DNA of 64,000 nt from Bog-473 sp963736525 (GCA_963736525.1 CAVTPF010000012.1:372001-436000); one strand, 5' to 3'; numbered from the stretch's first letter, positions 7,884-16,777 are shown. Translations and numbers: made by a program. The notes: generated by a model not told the origin, from the letters alone.

Positions 7884-8567
7884 CTAGTCGTCGGGCAGAC
7901 AGAACCGGTAGCCGACGCCCCGGACGGTGGTGATCCAACGTGGCTTGTCCGGGTCGGGCTCTATCTTCAGGCGCACCCGGCGGACGTGCTCGGTCACCGT
8001 CGAGCGACCCTGCCACTCCTCGGTCGAGCCCCAGACGCGCTCGAGCAGGTCCTCCCGTGAGAACACCTGGCCCGGAGACGCCGCCAGGAAGGCGAGCAGA
8101 TCGAATTCCTTGCGGGTCATCGGGACGACCTGGTCGCGGACCGTCACCGTGCGCGTGTCGCGGTCGACCACGAGATCGCCGTGGTGGAAGTGCTTTGCGG
8201 TCGGCTCGCTGGCGCCGCGCCGCAGGACGGCTCGTACCCGGGCCTCGAGCTCGGCGAAGGAGAACGGCTTGACCACGTAGTCGTCGGCACCCAGGTTCAG
8301 GGTGCGAATGCGATCGTCCTCGGAGTCGCGACCAGAGCACACGATGATCGGGACGGTGCTGTGACGACGGATCTTGGCCAGCACGTCGCTGCCGTCGAAA
8401 CCTGGAAGTCCGAGGTCGAGGATGACGAGGTCGGCCGAGTGCTGGAACACGGCCCGCAGCGTCGACGGACCATCGGTCGCCTCGGTCACCCGATAGCCGG
8501 TCCTCTCGAAGTAACTGTGCAGGGCGCTCCGGCAGCTGAGGTCGTCCTCGGCGATGAGGATGGTCAT
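7884..8567 (-). CDS. OmpR-type response regulator, canonical receiver
   Basis: This 227-residue protein has a full receiver: acidic pocket AEDD, acceptor LILDLGLPGFDG-like loop (ILDLGLP), Ser switch VCSGRDS and Lys VKPFSFAELEAR. The C-terminal winged helix (MTRKEFDLLAFLAASPGQVFSREDLLERVWG, then TVTEHVRRVRLKI) is nearly identical to that of the neighbouring regulator, also visible at DNA level, so the two arose by tandem duplication. ATG 8567 follows GGTGGTGAG and removes an upstream stretch with no homology. The cognate kinase is not in the window. Confidence 0.92.
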   Translation of the reverse strand: MTILIAEDDLSCRSALHSYFERTGYRVTEATDGPSTLRAVFQHSADLVILDLGLPGFDGSDVLAKIRRHSTVPIIVCSGRDSEDDRIRTLNLGADDYVVKPFSFAELEARVRAVLRRGASEPTAKHFHHGDLVVDRDTRTVTVRDQVVPMTRKEFDLLAFLAASPGQVFSREDLLERVWGSTEEWQGRSTVTEHVRRVRLKIEPDPDKPRWITTVRGVGYRFCLPDD

Positions 8568-9174
8568 CTCACCACCGCCCTGGGGTCCGCCGTAGGCGGT
8601 GGGGGAGCCGCCGCGCAGAGCGGGAGACCGCAGGTCACGGCCGTGCATCGGGGCCCGCTTCGCCACATCGACGGACGGGTTCATGCGCCGCGCGCTGCTT
8701 TCGGTGCGGTCGGGCATCGCGCGCTCACCGGGTCTCCCTATTGCCCATTCCCCGAATGTCGGCTGGGCCCGCCCCAACCTTGAGCCAATGGCGCGCCTGG
8801 GACCAAAGGCTCACCGTCCAGACGCCGGTCCGGCCCCGTCGAGACGCCGGCCCGGCTCCGTGCGGGCGCCGGTCCCCGGGACGCGGGGCGGGAACGTCAG
8901 GGGGGGTCGGGCCGGCCGGTCGCCATGGAGCCAGGCCGATGCCGTGCCCAGCTCAGGACGCACTCGGGCGGCGACACGAGGCGGGTCTCCGCAGGGAAAC
9001 CGTTGCTCTTTGGTTGCATCCGGCTCTGCAACCGTTCGACAACGGCCGGGCAACCGCCCTGCAAGGGGGTGTTGGGAAAGTGGTGACCACTCCGGAACGC
9101 GTGGAATGCGCGTGGTCAATGGGACCTCAGGAGGGAGTGGCATCAGTCGGAGATGCCAAGAGGGAGGGGGAGAC
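8568..9174. other. 607-bp gene-free region upstream of the WhiG-type sigma gene
   Basis: No coding region with normal codon use is visible on either strand. The left part should carry the promoter of the minus-strand response regulator. The right part is the leader of the sigma factor gene and contains GGTTGC at 9012-9017 facing GCAACC at 9028-9033 (10-bp spacer), a further GCAACC at 9050-9055, and the small palindrome GTGGT-G-ACCAC at 9080-9090. These could be operator sites, but none matches a box I can name. Confidence 0.45.
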
Positions 9175-10071
9175 GTGGGATCGACGACTCGTCAGCTTTC
9201 CACGACGCAGGACCAGGCCGAGACGGGCATCGACGCCCTCTGGTCCGAGTTCAAGCGGACCGGGACTCAGTCACTGCGCAACCAGTTGATCATCTTCTAC
9301 TCGCCTTTCGTGAAGTACGTCGCCGGGCGGGTGCTCTCCGGACTGCCACGGCACTTCGACGAGGAGGATCTCGTCAGCTACGGCATCATCGGGCTCATCG
9401 ACGCGATCGAGCGCTTCGAGCCCGAGCGGAACCTTCGCTTCGAGACCTACGCCATTCCGCGCATCAAGGGAGCCATCATCGACGAGCTGCGGTCCATCGA
9501 CTGGGTGCCACGGTCGGTGCGCACCAAGGCGCGGGCGGTCGAGCAGGCTTTCACGCATCTCGAGTCCACACTCCGGCGAGCACCGAACGACACCGAGGTC
9601 GCAGCCGAGCTCGAAATGACGGTCGCCGAGTTCCACAAGGCCCTGCGCAAGATCTCCTCCGTCGGCATGATGGCGCTCGACGAAGTGTTGCGTGGTGGTG
9701 AGCGCTCCGAGCGCTCGACGCTGGGCGAGACGCTGCCCGACGGTGCATCGGGCCCGGTCGACACGTTCGAGGCCAAGGAGTCCAAGGAAGCGCTCATCAA
9801 GGCGGTCGACGGCATGCCCGAGCGGGAGAGAACCGTGCTGACGATGTACTACTACGACGGCCTCACGCTGACAGAAATCGGACAGGTCCTCGGGGTCACG
9901 GAGAGCCGGGTGTGCCAGATCCACACCAAGGCGCTGCGCCAGCTCCGCTCCAAGCTGGCCGACCGGCCCGAGAGCGTCGGCCAGCGCGCCGTCGCTCCCT
10001 CGGTCCCGGCCCGCCGGGTCCGCACCGCCCCGCGTGACGCGCAGGTGCGGTTGCAGCTGCTCGCCAGTTAG
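9175..10071 (+). CDS. whiG: RNA polymerase sigma factor, FliA/WhiG type
   Basis: This 298-residue sigma-70 family member has region 2 (FDEEDLVSYGIIGLIDAIERFEPERNLRFETYAIPRIKGAIIDELRSIDW), region 3 (RRAPNDTEVAAELEM) and region 4 with the helix-turn-helix LTEIGQVLGVTESRVCQIHTKAL. This is the FliA/WhiG architecture used for motility or sporulation genes. GTG 9175 is supported by the GGAGGGGGAGA ribosome site before it; the frame upstream has no homology. No flagellar genes are visible, so a developmental role is more likely, but that is inference. The C-terminal tail after region 4 is poorly conserved. Confidence 0.88.
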   Translation: MGSTTRQLSTTQDQAETGIDALWSEFKRTGTQSLRNQLIIFYSPFVKYVAGRVLSGLPRHFDEEDLVSYGIIGLIDAIERFEPERNLRFETYAIPRIKGAIIDELRSIDWVPRSVRTKARAVEQAFTHLESTLRRAPNDTEVAAELEMTVAEFHKALRKISSVGMMALDEVLRGGERSERSTLGETLPDGASGPVDTFEAKESKEALIKAVDGMPERERTVLTMYYYDGLTLTEIGQVLGVTESRVCQIHTKALRQLRSKLADRPESVGQRAVAPSVPARRVRTAPRDAQVRLQLLAS

Positions 10072-10114
10072 CCGAGTCGCCGTTCGGCGACAAGGGGACC
10101 AGCGCCGGAAACGG

Positions 10115-10143
10115 CGGTACGGTTTGGTTGAACCGCCGTACCG
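10115..10143. promoter_or_regulatory. inverted repeat between whiG and the glutamate decarboxylase gene
   Basis: CGGTACGG at 10115-10122 faces CCGTACCG at 10136-10143 (13-base loop). An alternative stem pairs GGCGGT (10113-10118) with ACCGCC (10132-10137). Without a following T-run it is a weak terminator for whiG, so it may instead be an operator or leader structure for the decarboxylase, whose start is 22 bp downstream. Confidence 0.45.
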
Positions 10144-10164
10144 AGCCGACAGGAGGCGCGGGTC

Positions 10165-11565
10165 ATGCCTTTGCACAAGAGGGAGAGCGTCCGGGACGAG
10201 ATGCTCGACTCGATTTACGCCAACCGGGACCTGATGGCCACTCTCCCGTGGAACGCCTGCCCCCATGTCGAGATGCTGCCGGGCGAGGCCTTCCAGGCGA
10301 TCTCTGATGAGCTCTTGCTCGATGGGAACGCGCGTCAGAACCTGGCCACCTTCTGCCAGACCTGGGAGGAGCCAGAGATCCACAAATTGATGGATCTCTG
10401 CATTAACAAGAACCTCATCGACAAGGACGAATACCCCCAGACGGCCGAGCTCGAGCGGCGCTGCGTCCACATTTTGAGCGACCTCTGGCACGCCCCCAAG
10501 ACCGGGGAGCCCGTCGGCTGCTCGGCCATCGGCTCCTCCGAGGCGTGCATGCTGGGCGGGATGGCGGCCAAGTGGCGCTGGCGGGCCAAGCGCCGGGCGG
10601 CGGGGAAGCCGACCGACGCACCGAACATGGTCTGCGGGCCGGTGCAGGTGGTCTGGCACAAGTTCGCCAAGTACTGGGACATCGAGATGCGCGAGATCCC
10701 CATGTCCCCGGGGCGCTACTGCATGGACCCGGAGCAGATGCTCGAGCGCGTCGACGAGAACACGATCATGGTGGTGCCCACGTTCGGGGTGACCTACACC
10801 GGCGCCTACGAGCCGGTGCTCGAGCTCTCGCAGGCGCTCGACAAGCTACAGGAGGACACGGGTCTCGACGTCGACATCCATGTCGACGGAGCCAGCGGCG
10901 CCTTCCTCGCCCCTTTTTGCGGCGAGGACATCCTGTGGGACTTCCGGGTGCCTCGGGTCAAGTCGATCAGCACGTCGGGGCACAAGTTCGGGCTCGCGCC
11001 CCTCGGCGTGGGCTGGGTCCTGTGGCGGGACGTCGCGGAGCTTCCCGACGACCTGATCTTCCATGTGACCTACCTCGGTGGGGACATGCCGGTGTTCCAG
11101 ATCAACTTCTCGCGGCCCGCCGGCCAGATCGTGGCGCAGTACTACAACTTCGTGCGCCTGGGTCGGGACGGCTACCGCAACGTCCACGATGCCTGCTATC
11201 GCACCGGACAGTTCCTCGCCAAGGAGGTGGTCGAGCTCGGCCCCTTCGAGTTGCTCTGCGACTCCAATCCACTGACCGGGATTCCCTCGGTCGCGTGGCG
11301 CATCCGGGAGGGCGAAGACCCGGGCTACACGCTGTACGACGTGGCAGACCGCCTGCGGACCCGGGGCTGGCAGGTGCCGGCTTACCCCCTCACGGGCTCG
11401 GTGTCCGACATCTCGGTCCAGCGCATCCTGGTGCGCCAGGGCGTCAGCCGGGACCTGGCCGGCCTCCTGCTCGAGGATATGAAGCAGTCCATCGCCCACT
11501 TCGACCGCCACCCCGTGACGGTGTCCATGACGAAGCAGGAGTCAGGCGGCTTCAGCCACCTGTAG
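10165..11565 (+). CDS. gadB: glutamate decarboxylase
   Basis: This 466-residue PLP enzyme converts glutamate to GABA and CO2, consuming a proton. Seen directly: VGCSAIGSSEA (cofactor phosphate region), HVDGASGAF with the PLP-binding Asp241, and SISTSGHKFG with Lys274 for the Schiff base. Length and spacing match GadA/GadB. ATG 10165 follows a strong AGGAGG. The C-terminus (SMTKQESGGFSHL) resembles the tail that plugs the active site at neutral pH in the enterobacterial enzyme. No glutamate/GABA antiporter is adjacent. Its 3' end overlaps the convergent channel-like gene by 14 bp. Confidence 0.95.
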   Translation: MPLHKRESVRDEMLDSIYANRDLMATLPWNACPHVEMLPGEAFQAISDELLLDGNARQNLATFCQTWEEPEIHKLMDLCINKNLIDKDEYPQTAELERRCVHILSDLWHAPKTGEPVGCSAIGSSEACMLGGMAAKWRWRAKRRAAGKPTDAPNMVCGPVQVVWHKFAKYWDIEMREIPMSPGRYCMDPEQMLERVDENTIMVVPTFGVTYTGAYEPVLELSQALDKLQEDTGLDVDIHVDGASGAFLAPFCGEDILWDFRVPRVKSISTSGHKFGLAPLGVGWVLWRDVAELPDDLIFHVTYLGGDMPVFQINFSRPAGQIVAQYYNFVRLGRDGYRNVHDACYRTGQFLAKEVVELGPFELLCDSNPLTGIPSVAWRIREGEDPGYTLYDVADRLRTRGWQVPAYPLTGSVSDISVQRILVRQGVSRDLAGLLLEDMKQSIAHFDRHPVTVSMTKQESGGFSHL

Positions 11566-12745
11566 CGGCGCCACCGGCCACGGGAGCGCCCGCCTGTGGA
11601 CCCGGGACCTTCGACCAGTCGACGTCCAGCGGCCGCCGGCGCAGGAAGCGCGGCTTGCCGACCACGGCCGGGCGGTCGGTCGTCCAGGGCGAGGGGAAGG
11701 CAGTGGTGAGGCCCGCCAAGGCACGCAGCGCCGGTTCGTAGGCGGAGCGGATCCAGGCGAACCGCCGCCACCCCTCTTCCTCGCGCCCGGCATCGAGGAT
11801 GAGGATCGGTGCCAGGGCGTGCATGACGTCGAGGTACTCCTGCCTCCCGACGCAGATGTCGGGGGCCGGCTCGCCGTAGTGCGCAGACAGCTCGGGCAGC
11901 CTGGTGGGCTCGGGCAGCGGGACGTTCGCCGCCCGAGCGATGCGCACGATCAACGGGAGGCCGTACACGAGGACCGTCATTGGCCCCTTCTCGACGTCCT
12001 CGAAATTCTCACCCGCCTGGGTCCTCGAGGCCGAGACGACGAGCGCGGCGGCATCGAGCAGCGACCCTACGGTGGCGACCCATGAGTGGTCGGTCTCGGT
12101 CTCGGGGAAATAGGAGAGGATCGGGAAGGCCGTGTGCGTCTGCTCCAGGTCGAGCATCCACTCGGCTTCGTTGCGCCAGAACTCGGGGCTGTCGAGCGTC
12201 CCCATGCGCTGCAGCGTCTGCAGGAGCTCGGGTGCGCGTGGCGGGGAGCCGGCCACCGGCCGCATCCTGATGATGCCCTTCTCCCGCCCGTTGTAGGCCG
12301 AGTAGATCGTCGGCAGGTAGCTGATGAGGAGGGCGACGAGCCCCAACCCGATGGTCGCCTCGATGATGGCGAGCCAGATCCGCCCCGTCCCGTCGGGCTT
12401 GGAGAAACCCAGTGTCGTGAGCGAGGAGCCGCTGATCTCGAAGGCCTTTTGCCAGCTCAGACCACCCGTGCCCCAGAACACGAAGGTGAAGGCGAGCACC
12501 ATCAGGAGCATCCAGACCAGGGGAAGGCTCACCAGCGCGACCGGCGCGTAGATGCCCCGCAATGCCTTGGCCCTCGACTCGGTGCGCCAGCGGTGCACGA
12601 TGAGGCGGTACACCAGCGCGAAGACGGCCTGCGCCAGCCGTGGGAAGCCCTCCTGCGGCAGGACCACCGTCTTGAGCGCCGAGCCCAGGATGGCCAGCAC
12701 CAAGGCGGTGCCGACCAGCAGGGACAGGACGCGGAGGACGATCAT
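11552..12745 (-). CDS. potassium-channel-like membrane protein with non-standard filter
   Basis: In this 397-residue protein, spans are predicted at about 4-27, 68-95 and 125-150, with a re-entrant pore segment ISGSSLTTLGFSKP at about 104-118. The last two spans and pore helix follow the two-TM K+ channel plan, but the filter reads TTLGF where TVGYG is expected. The C-terminal 240 residues are cytoplasmic, with no recognised RCK/TrkA motif; they contain EFWRNEAEWMLDLEQTHTAFPIL and SWVATVGSLLDAAALV. Function as a K+ channel is inference. It converges on gadB with a 14-bp overlap, so antisense interference is possible. Confidence 0.7.
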   Translation of the reverse strand: MIVLRVLSLLVGTALVLAILGSALKTVVLPQEGFPRLAQAVFALVYRLIVHRWRTESRAKALRGIYAPVALVSLPLVWMLLMVLAFTFVFWGTGGLSWQKAFEISGSSLTTLGFSKPDGTGRIWLAIIEATIGLGLVALLISYLPTIYSAYNGREKGIIRMRPVAGSPPRAPELLQTLQRMGTLDSPEFWRNEAEWMLDLEQTHTAFPILSYFPETETDHSWVATVGSLLDAAALVVSASRTQAGENFEDVEKGPMTVLVYGLPLIVRIARAANVPLPEPTRLPELSAHYGEPAPDICVGRQEYLDVMHALAPILILDAGREEEGWRRFAWIRSAYEPALRALAGLTTAFPSPWTTDRPAVVGKPRFLRRRPLDVDWSKVPGPQAGAPVAGGAATGG

Positions 12746-12867
12746 GGTGGCGGGGCCTGCGACGGGACGTGGGTGCGGTCGATCGCCGGAACGCTACCGG
12801 GCGCACCGGTGCGGCCACTGGGACCCGGCGGGTACCGCCTCGTGGCGCCGCAGGGGAGCCGCTGCGC

Positions 12868-13377
12868 TCAGGAGACCTCCTGCGCGGCCTCCTGGACCGC
12901 CTTGTCGACGTCCTGCTTGTCGATCTGGAGCTCCTTGGACACCTTCTTCTGCGCCTTCAGCTCGGCCTTCTCGACGAACGACTCAATGGACGTCTCGCCC
13001 ACGATGACCAGGGCCGCCTCGCCCGCGTCGATGGCGTCGCCGAACTCCTTGACGTCGGCGCGCGACATGCCCTTCCACAGGTGGCCGCTGACACCACCGA
13101 CGGCGGCGCCGACCAGCGCGGAGCCGATGATGGACGGCGGGAAGAGGATGCCGACCAGCGCGCCCACGCCGGCGCCCCCCCAGGCACCGTGGCGGGTGGT
13201 CGTCTCGTCCTTGTTGACGTGCACCTTTCCGCTGTCGTCCTTGGTGACGACCGCCGCGTCGTACGTGCCCACGGCACCCGCGGCGTGCAGGTCCTTGACC
13301 GCGTCGTAGTCGGTGCGGGCGTCGACCTCGCTGGCGTAGGTCCCGATGTAGATGAAGACACCGTCGGCCTTGGACAT
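12868..13377 (-). CDS. DUF1269 family membrane-associated protein
   Basis: This 169-residue protein begins GVFIYIGTYASEVDARTDYDAVKDLH and then has the family's glycine-rich hydrophobic segment (GGAGVGALVGILFPPSIIGSALVGAAVGGVSGHL), followed by MSRADVKEFGDAIDAGEAALVIVGE. These are DUF1269 hallmarks. The tail is charged and helical (KAELKAQKKVSKELQIDKQDVDKAV). ATG 13377 has an AGGAG site. The frame extends far upstream only as antisense to fhs. The function of the family is not established. It is divergent from fhs, 150 bp apart. Confidence 0.85.
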   Translation of the reverse strand: MSKADGVFIYIGTYASEVDARTDYDAVKDLHAAGAVGTYDAAVVTKDDSGKVHVNKDETTTRHGAWGGAGVGALVGILFPPSIIGSALVGAAVGGVSGHLWKGMSRADVKEFGDAIDAGEAALVIVGETSIESFVEKAELKAQKKVSKELQIDKQDVDKAVQEAAQEVS

Positions 13378-13500
13378 GACACCACTCCTTTCGGGGCGCC
13401 CACGCCTCAGGGGCGGGGACGCACACATCCTCTCGTGCCACTGTCCTAGCAGGGACGGGGGGGGTGCAGAGGGGACGACGTCACATTCCTCGCCCGGGCG

Positions 13501-13506
13501 TACATT
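13501..13506 (+). promoter_or_regulatory. possible -10 element of fhs
   Basis: TACATT fits TANNNT and lies 21 bp before the fhs start, inside the 150-bp divergent gap with the DUF1269 gene. No good -35 could be fixed, so confidence is low. Confidence 0.35.
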
Positions 13507-13527
13507 CGGCCTGGTCTGGCATGATCC

Positions 13528-15231
13528 ATGCCGGTGCCCGTACCCCCCGCCATCGAGATCGCGCGGCGTGCCACGCTCCGTCCGGTGGCCGACATCGCGG
13601 CCCAGATGGGCTTGGGGCCCGAGCTTCTCGAGCCCTACGGGTCCCACGTCGCCAAGGTGAGCCTGGACGCCGTCGACGTGCTGGCGGACCGTCCCCGCGC
13701 CCGCTACATCGTGGTGACGGCGCTGACCCCGACGCCCCTCGGCGAAGGCAAGACGACGACGACCGTCGGCCTCGGGCAGGCGCTGGCGTGCATCGGGCGG
13801 CAGGCCACCATCGCCCTGCGGCAGGCCTCCATGGGCCCGACCTTCGGGATCAAGGGCGGTGCCGCAGGCGGCGGCTACAGCCAGGTGGTCCCCTTCGAGA
13901 GCCTCAACCTGCACCTGACGGGCGACCTGCACGCGGTGACCGCGGCCAACAACCTGCTGGCCGCCATGGTCGACAACCACCTCTACAACGGCAACACACT
14001 CGGACTCGACCCGCACGGCATCACCTGGCGGCGGGTGCTCGACGTCAACGACCGCTCGTTGCGCAACATCGTGAGCGGACTCGGCACGGGGCAGGACGGC
14101 TTGCCCCGCCAGACGGGCTTCGACATCACCGCGGCGTCGGAGGTGATGGCCGTGCTCGCGCTGGCGAGCTCGCTCCACGACCTGCGGGCGCGCCTGGGTC
14201 GGGTCGTCGTGGGCTACACGGCCGCCGGCGATCCCGTCACGGCGGAGGAGCTCAAGGCGGCTGGGGCCATGACCGTGATCATGCGAGACGCCATCAAGCC
14301 CAACCTGCTGCAGACATTGGAGCACACGCCGGTTCTGGTCCATGCGGGGCCCTTCGGCAACATCGCCCACGGCAACTCGTCGATCGTGGCCGACCTGATC
14401 GGGATCCACGGCGGGGAGTACCTCGTGACCGAAGCCGGGTTCGGCGCCGACATGGGGGCGGAGCGGTTCTTCAACATCAAGTGCCGCACCTCGGGGCTCG
14501 TGCCCGACGCCGCGGTCGTGGTCACGACCGTACGGGCGATGAAGCTGCACTCGGGCCGTCACAAGGTGGTGGCCGGTCGCCCGCTCCCACCCGCCATGCT
14601 GCGGGAGAGCCCCGAGGAGGTGCAGCTCGGCGCCGCCAATCTCCTGGCTCACCTGGCCATCGTGCGCCGCCACGGTGTGACCCCCGTGGTCGCCATCAAC
14701 GCCATCGAGGGCGACCACCCGTCCGAGCAGACGGCCATCAGGGAGATTGCGGCAGCGGCCGGTGTGCGGGCCGCTGTCTGCACGCACTTCGAGGACGGGG
14801 GAAAGGGCGCCGTCGAGCTGGCCGAGGCGGTCGTGGAAGCCGCCGCGGAGCCGGGGGATTTCCGCACGCTGTACCAGGACGGGGCGACGCTGCGACAGAA
14901 GATCGACGCCATCGCCACCGAGATCTATGGTGCCGAGGGCGTGGACTACCTGCCGGCGGCGGCACGCCAGCTCGACACCTACGAACGGGCCGGCTTCGGC
15001 TCGCTGCCCGTGTGCATCGCCAAGACCCACCTCTCCCTCTCCTCTGACCCCAAGCTCCTGGGCGCCCCGCGCGGCTGGCGCCTGCCGGTACGTGAGGCGC
15101 GGGCCAACGTGGGCGCCGGCTTCGTCTACGTGGTCAGCGGGGACATGCGCACCATGCCCGGGCTCTCGCACAGTCCGGCTGCCGAGCGGATCGACATCGA
15201 CGAGAACGGAAACGTGGTCGGCCTCTACTAG
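13528..15231 (+). CDS. fhs: formate-tetrahydrofolate ligase
   Basis: This 567-residue enzyme makes 10-formyl-THF from formate, THF and ATP. The P-loop TPLGEGKTTTTVGLGQAL (near residues 71-88) and the following RQASMGPTFGIKGGAAGGGYSQV and EFLNLHLTGD-like SLNLHLTGDLHAVTAANNLLAA segments are diagnostic. ...EAGFGADMGAERFFNIKCR and the C-terminal GDMRTMPGLSHSPAAERID are also typical. The length is normal for the family. ATG 13528 was chosen; an ATG at 13521 is out of frame. It feeds one-carbon metabolism; no other folate gene is adjacent. Confidence 0.97.
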   Translation: MPVPVPPAIEIARRATLRPVADIAAQMGLGPELLEPYGSHVAKVSLDAVDVLADRPRARYIVVTALTPTPLGEGKTTTTVGLGQALACIGRQATIALRQASMGPTFGIKGGAAGGGYSQVVPFESLNLHLTGDLHAVTAANNLLAAMVDNHLYNGNTLGLDPHGITWRRVLDVNDRSLRNIVSGLGTGQDGLPRQTGFDITAASEVMAVLALASSLHDLRARLGRVVVGYTAAGDPVTAEELKAAGAMTVIMRDAIKPNLLQTLEHTPVLVHAGPFGNIAHGNSSIVADLIGIHGGEYLVTEAGFGADMGAERFFNIKCRTSGLVPDAAVVVTTVRAMKLHSGRHKVVAGRPLPPAMLRESPEEVQLGAANLLAHLAIVRRHGVTPVVAINAIEGDHPSEQTAIREIAAAAGVRAAVCTHFEDGGKGAVELAEAVVEAAAEPGDFRTLYQDGATLRQKIDAIATEIYGAEGVDYLPAAARQLDTYERAGFGSLPVCIAKTHLSLSSDPKLLGAPRGWRLPVREARANVGAGFVYVVSGDMRTMPGLSHSPAAERIDIDENGNVVGLY

Positions 15232-15248
15232 GGGCCGGGGAAGCGCAC

Positions 15249-16484
15249 ATGGCCATCGACTTCACGCTCGCTCCCGAGCACGAGGAGATCAGGGCCCGCG
15301 TGAGGGCCTTCATCGACCGTACGGTGCGGCCGCGGGTCGAGGGCTTCGACGACGAGGGGAAGGTGACGTCGCGCCGCGAGTATCTCGTCACGATCCTGGA
15401 GTTGCGCGAGGAAGCAAAGCGGCTCGGCCTGTGGTTGCCGCACATGCCCGTGGAGTGGGGTGGCATGGGACTCGGACACGTGGCGCTGGCGATGGTGCAG
15501 TCCGAGGCGGGCAAGACGCGCCTGGGTCCCTGGATCCTGAACTGCATGGCGCCCGACGAGGGCAACATGCACACGCTCTTGCACTGGGGCACCGAGGAGC
15601 AGAAGGACAACTACCTCCGCCGGTTGTGCGAGGGCACCGCGATGTCGTGCTTCGCCATGACAGAGCCCGAGGTGGCGGGCTCCGACCCGACCCTGATTCA
15701 GACCCGCGCCGAGAAGGACGGGGACGAGTGGATCATCAACGGCCACAAGTGGTTCATCTCCAACGCGCGTCGGGCACAGTTCGCCATACTCGTCGCCCGC
15801 ACCGAGCCCGATGTCCCCCCGGGGTCGCGCGGTGCCAATACGGCGTTCCTCGTGGATCTGCCCGCGGCGGGATGGCACGACGTGCGTGAGGTCGAGACGA
15901 TGCACGGCTCGACCGGTCACTCCGAAATCGTCATCGAGGACCTGCGCGTCCACGACGCACAGGTCCTCGGGGGGCGGGGCAACGGCCACCGTCTCGGTCA
16001 GTACAGGCTCGGTCCGGCCCGCCTCGCCCACTGCATGCGGTGGATCGCCCAGGCCGAGACGGCGCTCGACATGATGGTGGACCGGGCGCTGCACCGGTAC
16101 TCGCACGGCTCTCTCCTGGCGGAGAAGCAGGGAGTGCAGTGGCTCATCGCCGACTCGGCCATGGAGCTGTACCAGTGCAAGCTCATGGTGCTCCATGCGG
16201 CCTACAAGATCGACCGTGGCGAGGACTTCCGCACCGAGGTGTCGATGGCCAAGCATTTCGTGGCCAACAGCCTCAACCGCATCATCGACCGCTCCATGCA
16301 GGTGCACGGTGCCCTCGGCTACTCGACCGACACGCCGCTCGCCAACATGCTCCAGCACGCCCGCTGGGCGCGCTTCGCCGACGGTGCCGACGAGATCCAC
16401 CAGATGCGCATCGCCGAGCGCACGATCTCCGCCTTCAAGGACACCGGCTCGACGCGCTCCGCCACCGGCGACCTCCCGGTCTGA
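15249..16484 (+). CDS. acyl-CoA dehydrogenase (ACAD11-like branch)
   Basis: This 411-residue FAD enzyme has the N-terminal helical domain, the middle domain with CFAMTEPEVAGSDP and INGHKWFISNA, and the C-terminal helical bundle with QVHGALGYSTDTPLANMLQHARWARFADGADEIHQMRIAER. In the catalytic region of medium-chain enzymes the base is the Glu of YEGTSEIQ; here the aligned stretch is DGADEIH, so an Asp takes that place, as in ACAD10/11-like and FadE relatives. It should dehydrogenate an acyl-CoA and pass electrons to ETF (etfB lies near the window end). The chain length is unknown. Confidence 0.92.
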   Translation: MAIDFTLAPEHEEIRARVRAFIDRTVRPRVEGFDDEGKVTSRREYLVTILELREEAKRLGLWLPHMPVEWGGMGLGHVALAMVQSEAGKTRLGPWILNCMAPDEGNMHTLLHWGTEEQKDNYLRRLCEGTAMSCFAMTEPEVAGSDPTLIQTRAEKDGDEWIINGHKWFISNARRAQFAILVARTEPDVPPGSRGANTAFLVDLPAAGWHDVREVETMHGSTGHSEIVIEDLRVHDAQVLGGRGNGHRLGQYRLGPARLAHCMRWIAQAETALDMMVDRALHRYSHGSLLAEKQGVQWLIADSAMELYQCKLMVLHAAYKIDRGEDFRTEVSMAKHFVANSLNRIIDRSMQVHGALGYSTDTPLANMLQHARWARFADGADEIHQMRIAERTISAFKDTGSTRSATGDLPV

Positions 16485-16489
16485 GGCCG

Positions 16490-16777
16490 ATGGGCTGCCT
16501 GCTCGCGCTGCTCGCCGCCATTTCGCCGCGGTTCGTGATCTTCCTGCTCTGGCTCTTCACCGACCGGCTCACCGTCGCCTTCCGCTCCGGGTGGGAGGGT
16601 GTCCTCGGGTTCGTGCTCCTGCCCTACACGACGCTCTTCTACGCGCTCGTCTACGCACCGGGGAAGGGGGTCGACAACTTCGGGTGGGTGATCGTGGCGC
16701 TGGGCGTGCTCCTCGATCTTTCGTCCGTGACTTTCGGCTCGCGGTCGCGGCGGCGCCGCACCCGGGCCGAGCGCTAG
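16490..16777 (+). CDS. small two- to three-span membrane protein
   Basis: This 95-residue protein begins five bases after the dehydrogenase stop. Hydrophobic segments are at about residues 3-23, 38-58 and 63-82, and the tail is very basic (GSRSRRRRTRAER). The pattern (WLFTDRLTVAFRSGWEGVLGFVLLPYTTLFYALVY) resembles small actinobacterial membrane proteins of unknown role. Its stop overlaps the convergent tsaD by 4 bp. The basic tail probably faces the cytoplasm. No function can be assigned. Confidence 0.75.
   Translation: MGCLLALLAAISPRFVIFLLWLFTDRLTVAFRSGWEGVLGFVLLPYTTLFYALVYAPGKGVDNFGWVIVALGVLLDLSSVTFGSRSRRRRTRAER

Noticed and set aside
8741..9289. 182-codon plus-strand ORF in the gap before whiG
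   Set aside because: It has poor codon structure, no homology, and overlaps the true whiG start in another frame.
12868..15171. 767-codon open frame on the minus strand over fhs
   Set aside because: Only the last 169 codons (DUF1269) are real; the rest is antisense to the unmistakable formate-THF ligase and low-complexity.
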